From: Diospyros lotus
Taxonomy: Eukaryota; Streptophyta; Magnoliopsida; Ericales; Ebenaceae
Assembly (NCBI RefSeq): GCF_014633365.1
Contig: NC_068350.1
Location: forward strand, 25,135,680-25,199,679
Reading direction: 5' to 3'
Length of the DNA: 64,000 bases
The position numbers and the translations under genes are program-made. How positions within the stretch are numbered: the stretch's first letter is position 1; each line of letters starts with the position of its first letter. Positions 37,297 through 46,765 of this stretch are shown one piece after another. Under the pieces are notes generated by a model, which saw nothing but the letters and a program-made list of their open reading frames with translations, searched no databases and was not told the origin of the DNA.

Positions 37297-37904
37297 AGTT
37301 GTGATTGTGGCTCACATCTTCCTTTGGTTTTACGTCCAGAAAAGGCTTAAACACCTTCTATGAAGTGGGGATAGGCTTCCCATCCAATTTTTTTATAGAT
37401 TGGCAAACAGGGTCAATTATAGTCAGATTCCCAAGACTGTATCATTGGTGGTCACTTCTAAATTGGGTTAATAAAGCAAGAATTTCTCGTTGCACTATTC
37501 CACACGGATGCGTCTCAAGAGTCAATCGGATATCATCCAAAGACTCCTTACTCAGCCCATCCTTTATGAAACTAATTTTATCATCTCGATTTATGGAAGT
37601 AAACCCCACAGATTTGCATTGTGTGTTACAAGTCCATCGAGCACATTTGTGACAACCATTTAATCTTTTTGCTCTTTTTTTTTTTTCAAAAACTACTCGT
37701 TCCTAATCTTGGAAAATGCTTAAAACTAGGTGAGGTTTCGCCAAGAAATCGAACTTTTGCTTCAATTAACCAACGGATATCTTCAGGGATATTTTTACAC
37801 ATCAAAAGCCTAAGTCTTTCACACCTAACAGCATAAATCGTTTTCAAATCATTTTGTGGGAGAGATGGATAGTACTTGCAAATTTTCAAGAGCTGAAGAT
37901 CCAT
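37297..37904 (-). pseudogene. Unrecognised host-like protein fragment with Cys/His cluster
   Basis: I cannot name this frame. From 37,904 it reads MDLQLLKICKYYPSLPQNDL, then TIYAVRCERLRLLM, NIPEDIRWLIEAKVRFLGE and PSFKHFPRLG, and stops at about 37,687. After an A/T-rich interruption a continuing segment reads LNGCHKCARWTCNTQCKSVG, a C-x2-C-x4-C-x3-C arrangement with an adjacent His that could bind zinc. It goes on through SINRDDKISFIKDGLSKESL and VQREILALLTQF to stops near 37,440 and 37,375. Its amino-acid composition and codon-like structure look like a real, formerly expressed protein, not noise. It resembles no retrotransposon domain I know. It lies about 125 bp upstream of LOG on the same strand, so it may be a second captured transcript or an unrecognised element-encoded ORF. 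Confidence 0.6.
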
Positions 37905-38078
37905 TTTTTAAAACAGAACTATAGTAAGAGAAAAGTAAAAAAAAAAAAAAACTATGAATCTTACAAAAGGGATGAGAGTACTTGATCGGAGAACAACACA
38001 AAGGAGAGAAGACTGAGCTTAAAGAAGTGTGGCTTGCTTCATGCAGATACAGGGTCTCTTATAGGGCTGTGGAAGTCA

Positions 38079-38083
38079 CAATT
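38079..38083 (+). repeat. Target-site duplication CAATT, left copy
   Basis: CAATT at 38,079-38,083 repeats at 39,497-39,501, bracketing an LTR that begins TGATAGAG and ends CTCGATCA. Confidence 0.8.
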
Positions 38084-39496
38084 TGATAGAGCGCATATTT
38101 TTATATTATTTAGCCCTCATATTTAGTCTTTTTGCACGTTAGTTGTGTCATTTTATTCATCTTGATTTTGTTTTATTTTATTTTATATGAATTGGGCTTC
38201 ACACTATTTTATTTTATTTTGGATAGATTAGGACTTCTTGGGTCATAAGGAATTTTGATGGCAAGAAGGGAAACAAGGAGATTGGAGACAAAGAAGCAAA
38301 AGTGTGTTGACAAATTTGACCTTCTGTGCTTCTTTCAAATTTTTGGCCAAGTTATAATCCCATAACGTGAATGATGTCTCAGAGATATTGTATAGGACTT
38401 ATTAGGCTTTCTGGAATGGTATGGTTTGTCCAAATCCGAGTTCGTTTGGGCCTCCAAACATCGCTGCAAAGTCAGGACCAGATAGTTGGGTTAAATTAGG
38501 AAAGCTACACTGAACACTGATTCTTTAAAAGGCCATAACTTAGGCGTCTGATATCCAAATCAAGTGATTAAAAATCCCAAATTCATCTACTCTTCCTGAT
38601 CTACAATTTTTATGAAGGGGCCGAAGCCCAGAACGCACGTTATCCTATTAGAAATCGGATGTGAAGTTTCGGTAACCTAGGGTTTCCTCCTTAAGCTCTA
38701 TTTAAGCACCTTAGGAGGCCATTAGGTGGAGAAGATATATATATATTTTTTGTCTCATGAACAGTAGTCATTTTTTTCTCTGTTTTTGTTTTATTCTCCA
38801 TGGAGGGATAAACACTTGTAATCAGTTGCAAATCCGAACTTATTCCATGGTTTGAATCCCGAAAGCTTCTACGAAATCTGGTTTGAATTTCAATTATATT
38901 TGTTTTAAGTTTTCTCTACTTCTTTTCCGCTTATTCTAGTGCATGTTCAAGATGGTTGTATGAACATATATGGGGTGGATTTCTCTTTTCTATATTGCGG
39001 TTTTAATGTTATAGTCGGTTGATATAACACACGAAGGAAAGAAGCAGAAACAAATAACTTGGTATGGATGGTTATAGATACTAGGTTCTGGAATTTGTGT
39101 GAATGAAGATTAAAATTGGTAGACTGATTGAAGGAGGTTTTCTTTGATTTTTATATTAGCTTTGATTTGATCTCTAGAGGTTGTTGGAGATTTATTTATG
39201 CAGATTTTGGGTGTTGAAACTCGGCTAGATCTAATCTATAAGAAGGGATGATGAAAACCTGGTTTAAGGGAAAGATTTGTAACTGGTTGTGTTTGGATCC
39301 ATAGACAGTTTCATTTTTATATTTTTACTCAATCTTCATATTTTCTTTTTCATCAAAAAACCTCCCTCGTTTAGTTCTTGTCATGACAGATTTGTATTGA
39401 GGTTCCTTTGAGAGACGACTTTGGGGTCGCACCCTTGCTGCAGATCCGAAATATATATATTTTTTTACAATCATCGAGGTTCGACAGTCTCGATCA
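38084..39496 (+). mobile_element. Solo LTR (1,413 bp) inside the LOG-bearing element
   Basis: Starts TGATAGAGCGC and ends CAGTCTCGATCA. The ends are imperfect inverted repeats (TGATaGAG/CTCgATCA) and are flanked by CAATT on both sides. The promoter-like ctctatttaagcacc (about 38,696-38,710) and the closing gagacgactttggggtcgca (near 39,412-39,431) resemble plant Ty3-gypsy LTRs of the Athila/Tat kind. No internal region is present, so it is the product of LTR-LTR recombination. It is the youngest layer in this part of the nest. Confidence 0.82.
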
Positions 39497-39501
39497 CAAT
39501 T

Positions 39502-39783
39502 CCAACAACCACACTTGGCTCGAGGCATGCCACGAGTGCAGGGTCACGTCTAGCGTCTCCTTTTTCAACGTTCGATGTTTCTTTTTCAACGTTCGGCGTC
39601 TCATTTTTCTTTATAGGATAGTGTGTCGTTTCCTTTATAGGGCAGTGTGATTACTCTGCCTAAAAAAAAAAAAAATGGTTGTCATCGGCGTTAAATCTGT
39701 CTCCCTCTTTTCTTTATCTTCTTATATATATATATTTATTAAAAAAACAAATTTTATTTTATTATATATTTTTAAATATTTTT
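39502..39783. other. Internal spacer of the LOG-bearing element
   Basis: About 280 bp. It contains two copies of tttttcaacgttcg (about 39,561 and 39,582) and a run of 14 A (about 39,661-39,674). No gene is recognised. Confidence 0.5.
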
Positions 39784-40740
39784 TTAGAGTTTTTTTCTTT
39801 TCTTCCAGTTAAGGATCAGATAAGTGATTTCCCACCTATTCGTATAATAACTCCCATTCATTACATCACTTTTAAAGTTATTTTCAAAATTATGTAAGTT
39901 GATTTTTCTCATAAATGCACATACATATTTTGAAAATATGTCATTCGGAGGTGTTGGTTTTATTACATCAGAGTACAGCACATCAATTCGCACAAACACC
40001 TCACACATGTCTGGTTTAATTTGATCCCCAATAATATAGACTAGCCTAAAAGACATAAATTTAGGCTCAAGTTTGGCTAGGCCCATGGTATCTTCACATT
40101 TGGGCTCTTGGGTTTTATCCTCTTCTTTCTCCCAGGCTTCTTTTCTCACATCATTTTAACCCAATTTTTCTTCTATGATTGCTCGTACCATCCTAGGGTC
40201 ATCAAATCTCTCAATTGGTTCATCATTCCTAGGGATGGGTATAGATTGGACCGACTCTTAACCTATGGGTGAATTGAATGACGATTCCTCCCCAAGACAT
40301 TGACCTGCGAAATTTTGATTGGGTTGGTTTGGAAACTCTCCAGGTTCACTCACGCTCAAGGTCTGTGTAAACTCGGTCAATTGTTCTAAAATGTCACCTA
40401 TGGCCCTAGTGGTTTGTTCTTGAAGTTCGACCACTTGTGCATTAAAACTCATTTGACCTTGCATAAACTCTTGAAGGGTGTCCTCTAAATTTTTTTCTTC
40501 CTGAGGTTGATAAGCATCGGATCTAATCCCTTGTTCTAACTCGAATTGGTGAGGTGGAGGAAAAGGTTCATGAGATTGGAACATAGAGTCATTATTCCAA
40601 GGATAATTCCAATGGTCATAGGAACTGGGGTAATCAGTGTAAAGATTTGGGTCGTAACCCGACAGATAAGAATTCTCCCTCTGACTCTAGTTAAAAGAAA
40701 ACCTCCCCTCACTAGGATCGAGATGGCCAAATGCATTAGA
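39784..40740 (-). pseudogene. Decayed gag-like frame of the LOG-bearing element
   Basis: On the minus strand a frame reads through NSYLSGYDPNLYTDYPSSYD, HWNYPWNNDSMFQSHEPFPP and EEKNLEDTLQEFMQGQMSFN, then QVVELQEQTTRAIGDILEQL and GEFPNQPNQN. It stops at 40,258-40,260, resumes as PIPRNDEPIERFDDPRMVRA, stops again near 40,160 and continues as MRKEAWEKEEDKTQEPKCED to 39,784. The Tyr/Pro/Asn/Trp-rich stretch followed by a heptad-like Gln-rich segment (QGQMSFNAQVVELQEQTTRA) resembles the region after the Gag core in Athila-like elements. It sits 370 bp inside the primer-binding site, where gag belongs. No core capsid domain or zinc knuckle is visible, so the assignment is by position and composition. 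Confidence 0.55.
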
Positions 40741-41083
40741 AGTCACAGACATGCTAAAATACTGAGACATAAAGAATATGAAAATGACAATTTAACGGCA
40801 AATAATGATGCTAATGAATCAATTAATGTTTCAATAATCATAGCTAACCGTAGTCTCTTGCATTGTTTAGTAACTAAAAGTTATCTAAATATATATATTT
40901 TTTAATTTAATTTTTAATTATTTTTTAATTTTTTAATTTATATTTTTTATTATTTTATTATTTTTTAGTTTTTTTCAAATATATATTTTATATATATATT
41001 TTTTTGAAAATATTTTTTTTAATTATTATTTTTTAATATTTTCTAAAACAGTAAAACAACAACAAAATTCAACCAAATTTAAT
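40741..41083. other. AT-rich leader of the LOG-bearing element
   Basis: About 340 bp between gag-like sequence and the primer-binding site. From 40,890 to 41,040 it is almost pure A+T. Nothing else is recognised. Confidence 0.6.
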
Positions 41084-41101
41084 CTCCCAGCAACAGTGCC
41101 A
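41084..41101 (-). other. Primer-binding site, Asp-tRNA type, decayed
   Basis: Minus strand TGGCACTGTTGCTGGGAG differs from the Athila-type site complementary to tRNA-Asp (TGGCGCCGTTGCCGGGGA) by transitions only. Most of them are what deamination of methylated cytosines would give. It starts six bases after the LTR end. Confidence 0.8.
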
Positions 41102-41106
41102 AAAAC

Positions 41107-42892
41107 TGACTGCTATGCTACTCTGCACATTTATTTATCAAAACTACAACCAAATTCATCAGGCGTTAATCCTTTTATTAAAGCAGGTGTAAGGCGATTA
41201 TATTGGCCAGTGTGCGAGTGTGCGTGTAGTACAATTTTAAATTTATATTTTGATAAGTCCGAGTTGATTTACAAGGAGATTATTTATGGATGAAAACAAA
41301 GATCACAAAATATTTGAGTTTAGGAGGTGATTAAGATGATTTAAAGGTAAGAATTAAAACTAAACTAATACTGAATTTAAGTAGCTTGGGTCAAGACAAT
41401 TTTAGTGCCAAAACCAATTAATTCCCGATTTAATAGAAAAAAATCAGTAATATTCATCTGATTTAACTTTTGCAGATCTGTCAGTAATTTTAGTTCAAAA
41501 TAATGATAATTCTTGTTTAAGTAATCTCTATACATGGCATGAAAATTCTAAATTAAGCAATTACCATAAATTGAACTATATCCCACAGACATAATTTATA
41601 GATACTGATTAATCATTTGGGCTTGGGTATGAAAATATTTCCAGGTCTAGCAATCTCCATACGTGGCATGAAAATTCTATGTTAGGCTTATGCTCCAATT
41701 CAAACTCAAAGATACACTATACGCACACTTCTCAAATTAAATCAGATTAATATTACATACTTGAAGTGCAGCTTTCTTTGGGAATCATTGGCGTTGGACA
41801 CTGTACTTGCCTTGACCTAAGATTGGATTTAGCTACTCATCTTCATTTGAAAATAAATTGGCAGGAATTTAAATGACAAAAATTAAATGACAATATTTAA
41901 AATATAATTTTTTAACCGACCATATAGGCGGTGTATACTTAAAAGACAATATTCAACCGACCATATAGGCGGTATGTAATAAAAAGACAATATTTAAAAG
42001 ATAATATTCAACCAACCATATAGGCGGTATATAATGAAAAGACAATATTTAAAGACAATATTCAACCGACCATATAGGCAGTATATAATAAAAAGACAAT
42101 ATGAATAAAATAATACAACTATATGGAAACAAAAGTTGAAAATTTGAGAGAAAAATTCTAAGAACAAAACTATATAGAAACTAAAGTGAAAAATTTGAGA
42201 GAAAAATTCTAAGAACACAACTATACTTTCATTATAGGAAAAATTGAATTGTTACAAATGCACCCCAAGTGCTCTATTTATAGGGTAAAAGATGCAATAG
42301 AGACCATTCAATTATATAATTTAATAATACAAAATATCTAAAGAAAAACAAAATAACTAATTTAAAAATACAAAGATAAATAAAATATATAATTATTTAA
42401 AAAGTTCGGGCCAAAGTGTAGTTCTTGAAACTTTGTGACTTGATGTAAGCGATTACATCATTCCAACCCATGATGTAAGCAAATATATCATTCCAACCCA
42501 TTATGTAAGCAATGATGTCATTCAAACCCATGATGTAAGCGATGATGTCATTAATTTGTGAGACTTGGGCTTTCCTTGTGTTGGGCTTGGGCCTGGGCCT
42601 TTCTTGTTTTGGGCTTAGGCCTTCCTTGTGTTGGGCTTAGGGCCGAGCTTTTCTTGTTTTGGGCTTAGGCCTTTCTTGTGTTGGGCTTGGGCCTGGGCTT
42701 TTCATATTTTTATATTATTATATATATTATATTTATTTTTTATATTATATATATTTTACATATATTTGTATATTAATATTTTTAAACATGCACAAAATCA
42801 CAAAATGCATAATAATATTCAATTTAAACCATTTTAAGATCAAAATAAGGGTGAAATTATAACAAATTTTTTACAAAATTGATCACTAATCA
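41107..42892 (-). mobile_element. LOG-bearing element, 5' LTR (1,786 bp)
   Basis: Direct repeat of 33,021-34,651, TGACTGCTATGC to CACTAATCA. It is about 155 bp longer because of an extra copy of a roughly 55-bp aaaaatttgagagaaaaattc unit (42,130-42,215), extra gatgtaagcaatgatgtcat units (42,441-42,555) and an expanded gggcttgggcct array (42,565-42,700). The minus-strand TATA box CTATAAATAG is at 42,274-42,283. Confidence 0.95.
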
Positions 42893-42897
42893 CTGAG
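42893..42897 (+). repeat. Target-site duplication CTGAG, right copy
   Basis: Second copy of the CTGAG at 33,016-33,020, directly after the LTR end. Confidence 0.97.
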
Positions 42898-43026
42898 CTC
42901 GGGCTTCAACAATGTGCGAGCTCACTTCGACGAACTCAGTTCGAGGTCTATTGGGTTTTATGCGATTGGGCCGGCCGGCTAGGTCAAGCACAACCCATAG
43001 GAGTAGAGCGGGAAAAACCCGTAACA
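42898..43026 (-). mobile_element. Retand-type 3' LTR, proximal part
   Basis: Aligns with 55,631-55,760 (ctcgggcttcaacaatgtgc against ctcaagcttcaacaatgtgc) and ends cccgtaaca. Joined to 32,364-33,020 it restores one LTR of about 786 bp. The purine-rich minus-strand sequence just outside (agctaggggcttaa) is the likely polypurine tract. Confidence 0.93.
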
Positions 43027-43437
43027 TTAAGCCCCTAGCTCGCAATGAGATCTTCGGACTGGGAGTTGACGCGTGCTAGCCATTCCATCTATTAATCCAC
43101 CTTTTAGCTTTCTGCCCAATCTCTTCAAATCACGCGGTTTCATGTAGCACGTCTTGTTTGCGGCATATTTAGTGCACATATTTCCCCATTGCTGTGCATG
43201 ATTATGCCTGTGGGACCCATAGGCTATCGTGCAGCCGAGGGATGCGGAACACTCCATGAGTCGCCATGATCTAATGGTTGAGATTGATCGAGCTAAGAGG
43301 TATAAATGGCAAGGAAACCCTTACCATTTCCCTTTTCATGCCATTTTGAATTTTCTTGCTTTTAGTCTCACTTTTCTTGCCTTTCTTCTGCTCTGGAGAC
43401 ATTCACAGCGGCCAGATCTTCCGTTCGTAACTGTTCA
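43027..43437 (+). promoter_or_regulatory. Probable promoter and leader of the Retand antisense ORF
   Basis: Between the Retand 3' LTR and the gypsy insertion the plus strand has a TATA box (tataaatgg at 43,301-43,309) followed by a CT-rich, AUG-poor leader (cccttttcatgcc, tttctcacttttcttgcctt-like). It points toward the antisense coiled-coil ORF that resumes at about 46,766. Extra ORFs in Retand-type elements lie antisense near the 3' LTR. A dedicated promoter here is my inference. Confidence 0.5.
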
Positions 43438-45099
43438 TGTAACACTCGAGATTTTTAGACTGAAATATGATGTAATACTCGAGATTTTTAGATGTGGAAG
43501 TCTTGAGACAAAAATTCAGTTTCTGAGCCACGGGCAAAATCATAAATATTGAAGTTCAGGTAAAAGTGTAATTTACCTAAAATCTTTGGGTATTAGCATA
43601 ATTTATCCTTTCTTCGGGGGCTAAAATGTAATTAAAAAATGGCTTGGGGACCAAGTTTCAAGGGCCTAAGTGCAAATTATCCAAAAAGTTTAGGCTAAGG
43701 TGTAGTTCTTGAAACTCTAAAATATCTCATCAAAATATCTCAAACTAAGTAGTTAAGGTAACCAAATATAGCTAACTAGTTAAAGGTGTAATGATGGGAA
43801 ATGTAGAAAATCAATTAACGATGTGGGAGTAATGATGAGAAATGTAGAAAAATGAATTAAACCATGTGAGATGTAATGATGGAAGTGTTGAAAATCTAAT
43901 TAAGCATGTGATGCTCAAAATATCAAGGACACATGGTAAGCTTCCATTGGTCATTTGGAAGATTAGATAAGATCACATGATGGCTCATAATGACCCTCGT
44001 GAGGTGGCATCGCATGATTGGCCAGGGAAAAGCTTACTTAGCCTCCAAGTTTGCAAAAGTCTCCAAACCTTATCCTCAAGGACATGTGACAAGCATTTAT
44101 TTACCACACATGGAAGGTAATAATGAGGCCTCATGATGATGGGACATGTGGTAAAACATGATTGGCCGAAAATGTCTATAAATAGGCTTTAAGGTAGTTC
44201 ATAAGTTTTAAGTAGAATTTGGGCAAGGTTGAGAGAATCAGAAGAGAGGATTTTGAGATTGAGAGTAAGGGGAAAATTCTGCAAAAGGAAGGAGAAAATT
44301 TGGTGTAGAAACAGGAGCAAAATAGTCTCGCCAGAAAATTTGGGTCCTTTCCAAACAAGTTAAGGTAAGTACACTATGAACTATCTACGATGTTTAGGCA
44401 CACTCATGAATCATGTTTATGTGGTCCCTCATGTTATGTTTCAAGCAAGTTTCATGTTCTCAAGCAAGTTACGGGACCAGGGTTTAGTAGCGCTACACAC
44501 GGAGGTTCTTACCCCTACAAGTTGGTAGAACCTATCGTGTCCCCTTATGTTATATGTTCATGTTGCAAGTTCATGTCATGTTTAAATACGTTTGATAGTT
44601 CTCTTGTACTTACTGAGATTTGCGTAATCTCACCCCTTATGTCCCCCCCCCCCCAAGTGATCATGAATGAGAAGATCGGGACGTGGACGTGGAGCGTGGT
44701 GGCTCGTTGAAAAAGAATTTTCAAGAATTTAAGTTTTAGTTTCCTTTTGAAACAAAGTTCTTGGGGTTGAACTCTAATCTTTTCCTATATGTATGCCATA
44801 AGCATGTCTTGGATTTTTATTAAATTTAAAGGAAGTATGAGTTTGGCTTTAAGCTCTGGATATTTTTATATATGCTATTGCTATAAAACATCTTCGTGGA
44901 GTCTTTCTTTCTTCTGTTGAAACCATGTTTTCCATGTCAAACTTTATATTTACGCAAAACATGTTTTGAATTTTATTGTGTTCGAACTTTACTTAAGTTT
45001 ATAAAAGTCTGGTTTCTCTAGTTTTTCTGCGCTAAACCTTAAAGTTCATTCGAATTTTATTATTATTGTTAAGGATGTAAGTAAGTTATGGGTGTTACA
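43438..45099 (+). mobile_element. Ty3-gypsy 5' LTR (TGTAACACTC type)
   Basis: Begins TGTAACACTCGAG and ends GGGTGTTACA, inverted ends. A near-copy of the start (tgtaatactcgagattttta) occurs again 33 bp in, at 43,471, a small internal duplication. The core promoter attggccgaaaatg then ctataaatag (44,176-44,185) matches the LTRs at 59,813 and 26,546-27,917. A splice-donor-like AAGGTAAGT is at 44,362-44,370, and 12 consecutive C at 44,643-44,654. It inserted into the antisense ORF region of the Retand element. Confidence 0.92.
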
Positions 45100-45102
45100 T
45101 GG

Positions 45103-45114
45103 TGGTATCAGAGC
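45103..45114 (+). other. Primer-binding site, initiator-Met tRNA type
   Basis: TGGTATCAGAGC starts three bases after the LTR end. It is complementary to the 3' end of plant initiator methionine tRNA and standard for chromovirus-like Ty3-gypsy elements. Confidence 0.93.
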
Positions 45115-45842
45115 AGAGTTTTACTTTCCTGTAGACTCAAATTTTTTTTTAAAAAGAGATTTGTAAGGAAATTCTTTTAGGGCAAATTGAAGTCCACCAC
45201 ATCCCGTCCAAGCTTCCAATCTCTGGGTAAGTTATAAGAATTGCTATGCTTATTTCTTATGGATACCATGCTTATACCTCAAAGTTATTCTCATGCAAGC
45301 CACGTCCCCCTTAACTATGCAGTTATTCTCTCAAGCTATATTTATGAGCATATGTTGTTATATGTATGCACACATATGAAGCTCACGTTGGAATAAGTAT
45401 GTGAGATATGATTCTTATTTTCCATTAATTAATATGCGTTTTTTCGCTAGTGATATTTCTTCAAACTCAAGAGTTTATCATTATAGCGGAAATACTTGTT
45501 TAGGAAGGGCTTATTAGAATGAAAGCAATTAGGAATCAAGTCCAACAAGAAGAGCTTGCATAATGAATCAAAATTAAACACGAATCTATTGTTGAGTTTA
45601 TCGATATGTGTGACCGTGCTAAGGGCTTTGTCACAAAGACCTAAACTATCTAAGGTGAGCTTGGGACTTAAGTGGTCCACATGACCCCCCTCCTTACTTG
45701 GAAGCTCTTTAGTTGCGTGTTATACATATTGGTAGACGAAACGATGGACTAACAAATCATAGTTAACACGTAGTTCCACAATAGTACTCTTTATCCTTCG
45801 GGACCCTACATTCAGGAATTAATTATTCTTTTTCACATAAGG
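45115..45842 (+). other. Untranslated leader of the gypsy fragment
   Basis: About 730 bp between primer-binding site and gag start. No conserved frame; a minus-strand frame at 45,447-45,680 shows nothing recognisable. Confidence 0.6.
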
Positions 45843-46765
45843 TTATGGAAACCCGTGCAAGAAGTGCCAATAGTAAGGGCAAGCAGCCGCAAAATGAGGC
45901 TAACGAAACCACAATCTCAACGAGTAATTCATGTAGTTTATTGATGCCATTTGCAACATAACACCATGTGCCGCACCACCAGTTGCACCTCCCCAAGGAA
46001 ACTCAGGAAACAATGCTACCATGTTTGAGCAGTTTTAAAAGCTTCAACCTCAAACTTTTGAGGGTGGCTTAGACCCTTTGGTAGCTGAAGATTGGATAGC
46101 AACAATTGAACGGATCTTTAACCTCATAGATTGTCCAAACCCTAGGAAGGTAACTTACGTTACATATATGTTACAACATGGAGCAAGGCATTGGTGGGAT
46201 TCTCTTGCCAGATCTAGACCCTAGGGACATGTGTGGACTTGGGATCAGTTCAAGGAACTTTTTCTTAAGAAGTATTACCCTGCTAACATTCGTAACCAAA
46301 AGGAAGCAAAGTTCCTCTTGTTAAAACAAGGTAGCATGACCTTAATGGAATATGAAAGGAAGTTTGATGAGCTATCACATTTTGCACCAGCCTTAGTAGA
46401 TACAGAACAAAAGCGGGTAAGGCGCTTTGAACAAGGGTTGAGAGATGATTTACGGCAGGCATTCATAACTTTTGAGTTAGGCACATATCATGAGGTGCTA
46501 GCTAAGGCCCAACTAGCGAACTTTAGAGAAAGCTCTAGTAGCAATAGCAAGCTATCACAATCTGGACCACCAAAAAAGCATAAGTGGGAGGATAAAGGTA
46601 AAGGGAAGCAGGAATATTTGAAGAAGAATAAAGGAGGAGGTCCAACATTGGGAAATTATAAACTGAACCCAGTGTGTGGCAAGTGTCAAAAGCGTCATAT
46701 TGGATTACAATAGAGCCCCCATCAGTAACAAGGGCAGCAAGCTCCTGCCTCTCACGATCATGGTT
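45843..46765 (+). pseudogene. Ty3-gypsy Gag (chromovirus-like), 3'-truncated
   Basis: Starts METRARSANSKGKQPQNE at about 45,845. After stops and shifts it continues as QPQTFEGGLDPLVAEDWIAT (typical N-terminal capsid entry), ERIFNLIDCP, ARHWWDSLA and, intact from 46,231, TWDQFKELFLKKYYPANIRN, EYERKFDELSHFAPALVDTE and RRFEQGLRDDLR. This is the Retrotrans_gag core, followed by a Lys-rich linker and the beginning of a zinc knuckle, CGKCQKRHIG. The knuckle is not completed and no pol follows. Translation in the same frame passes QGQQAPASHDHGSG and merges into the Retand antisense ORF at about 46,765. The element is therefore truncated inside or just after gag. Confidence 0.88.

Larger units (their letters stand above)
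33021..42892 (-). mobile_element. 9.9-kb non-autonomous LTR retrotransposon carrying a LOG retrocopy
   Basis: Two direct LTRs (33,021-34,651 and 41,107-42,892), each running TGACTGCTATGC to CACTAATCA, are bounded by a perfect CTGAG TSD. Polarity is minus: a degenerate Asp-tRNA-type primer-binding site adjoins the right LTR and a G-rich polypurine tract adjoins the left LTR. The LTRs differ at roughly 6% of sites over the first 190 bp by eye, plus short-repeat expansions, so this is not a very young insertion. The internal 6.45 kb contains no recognisable protease, RT, RNase H or integrase. In element orientation it holds a decayed gag-like frame (about 40,740-39,784), a solo LTR of another family (38,084-39,496), an unknown Cys/His-cluster frame (37,904-37,297) and an intronless LOG gene (37,172-36,514). 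An Athila-like origin is suggested by the primer-binding site and LTR length. It would depend on another element for mobilisation. Confidence 0.9.

Noticed and set aside
37305..37836. Plus-strand frames opposite the Cys/His-cluster sequence
   Set aside because: The minus strand reads as a conserved-looking protein; the plus-strand frames are shadows.
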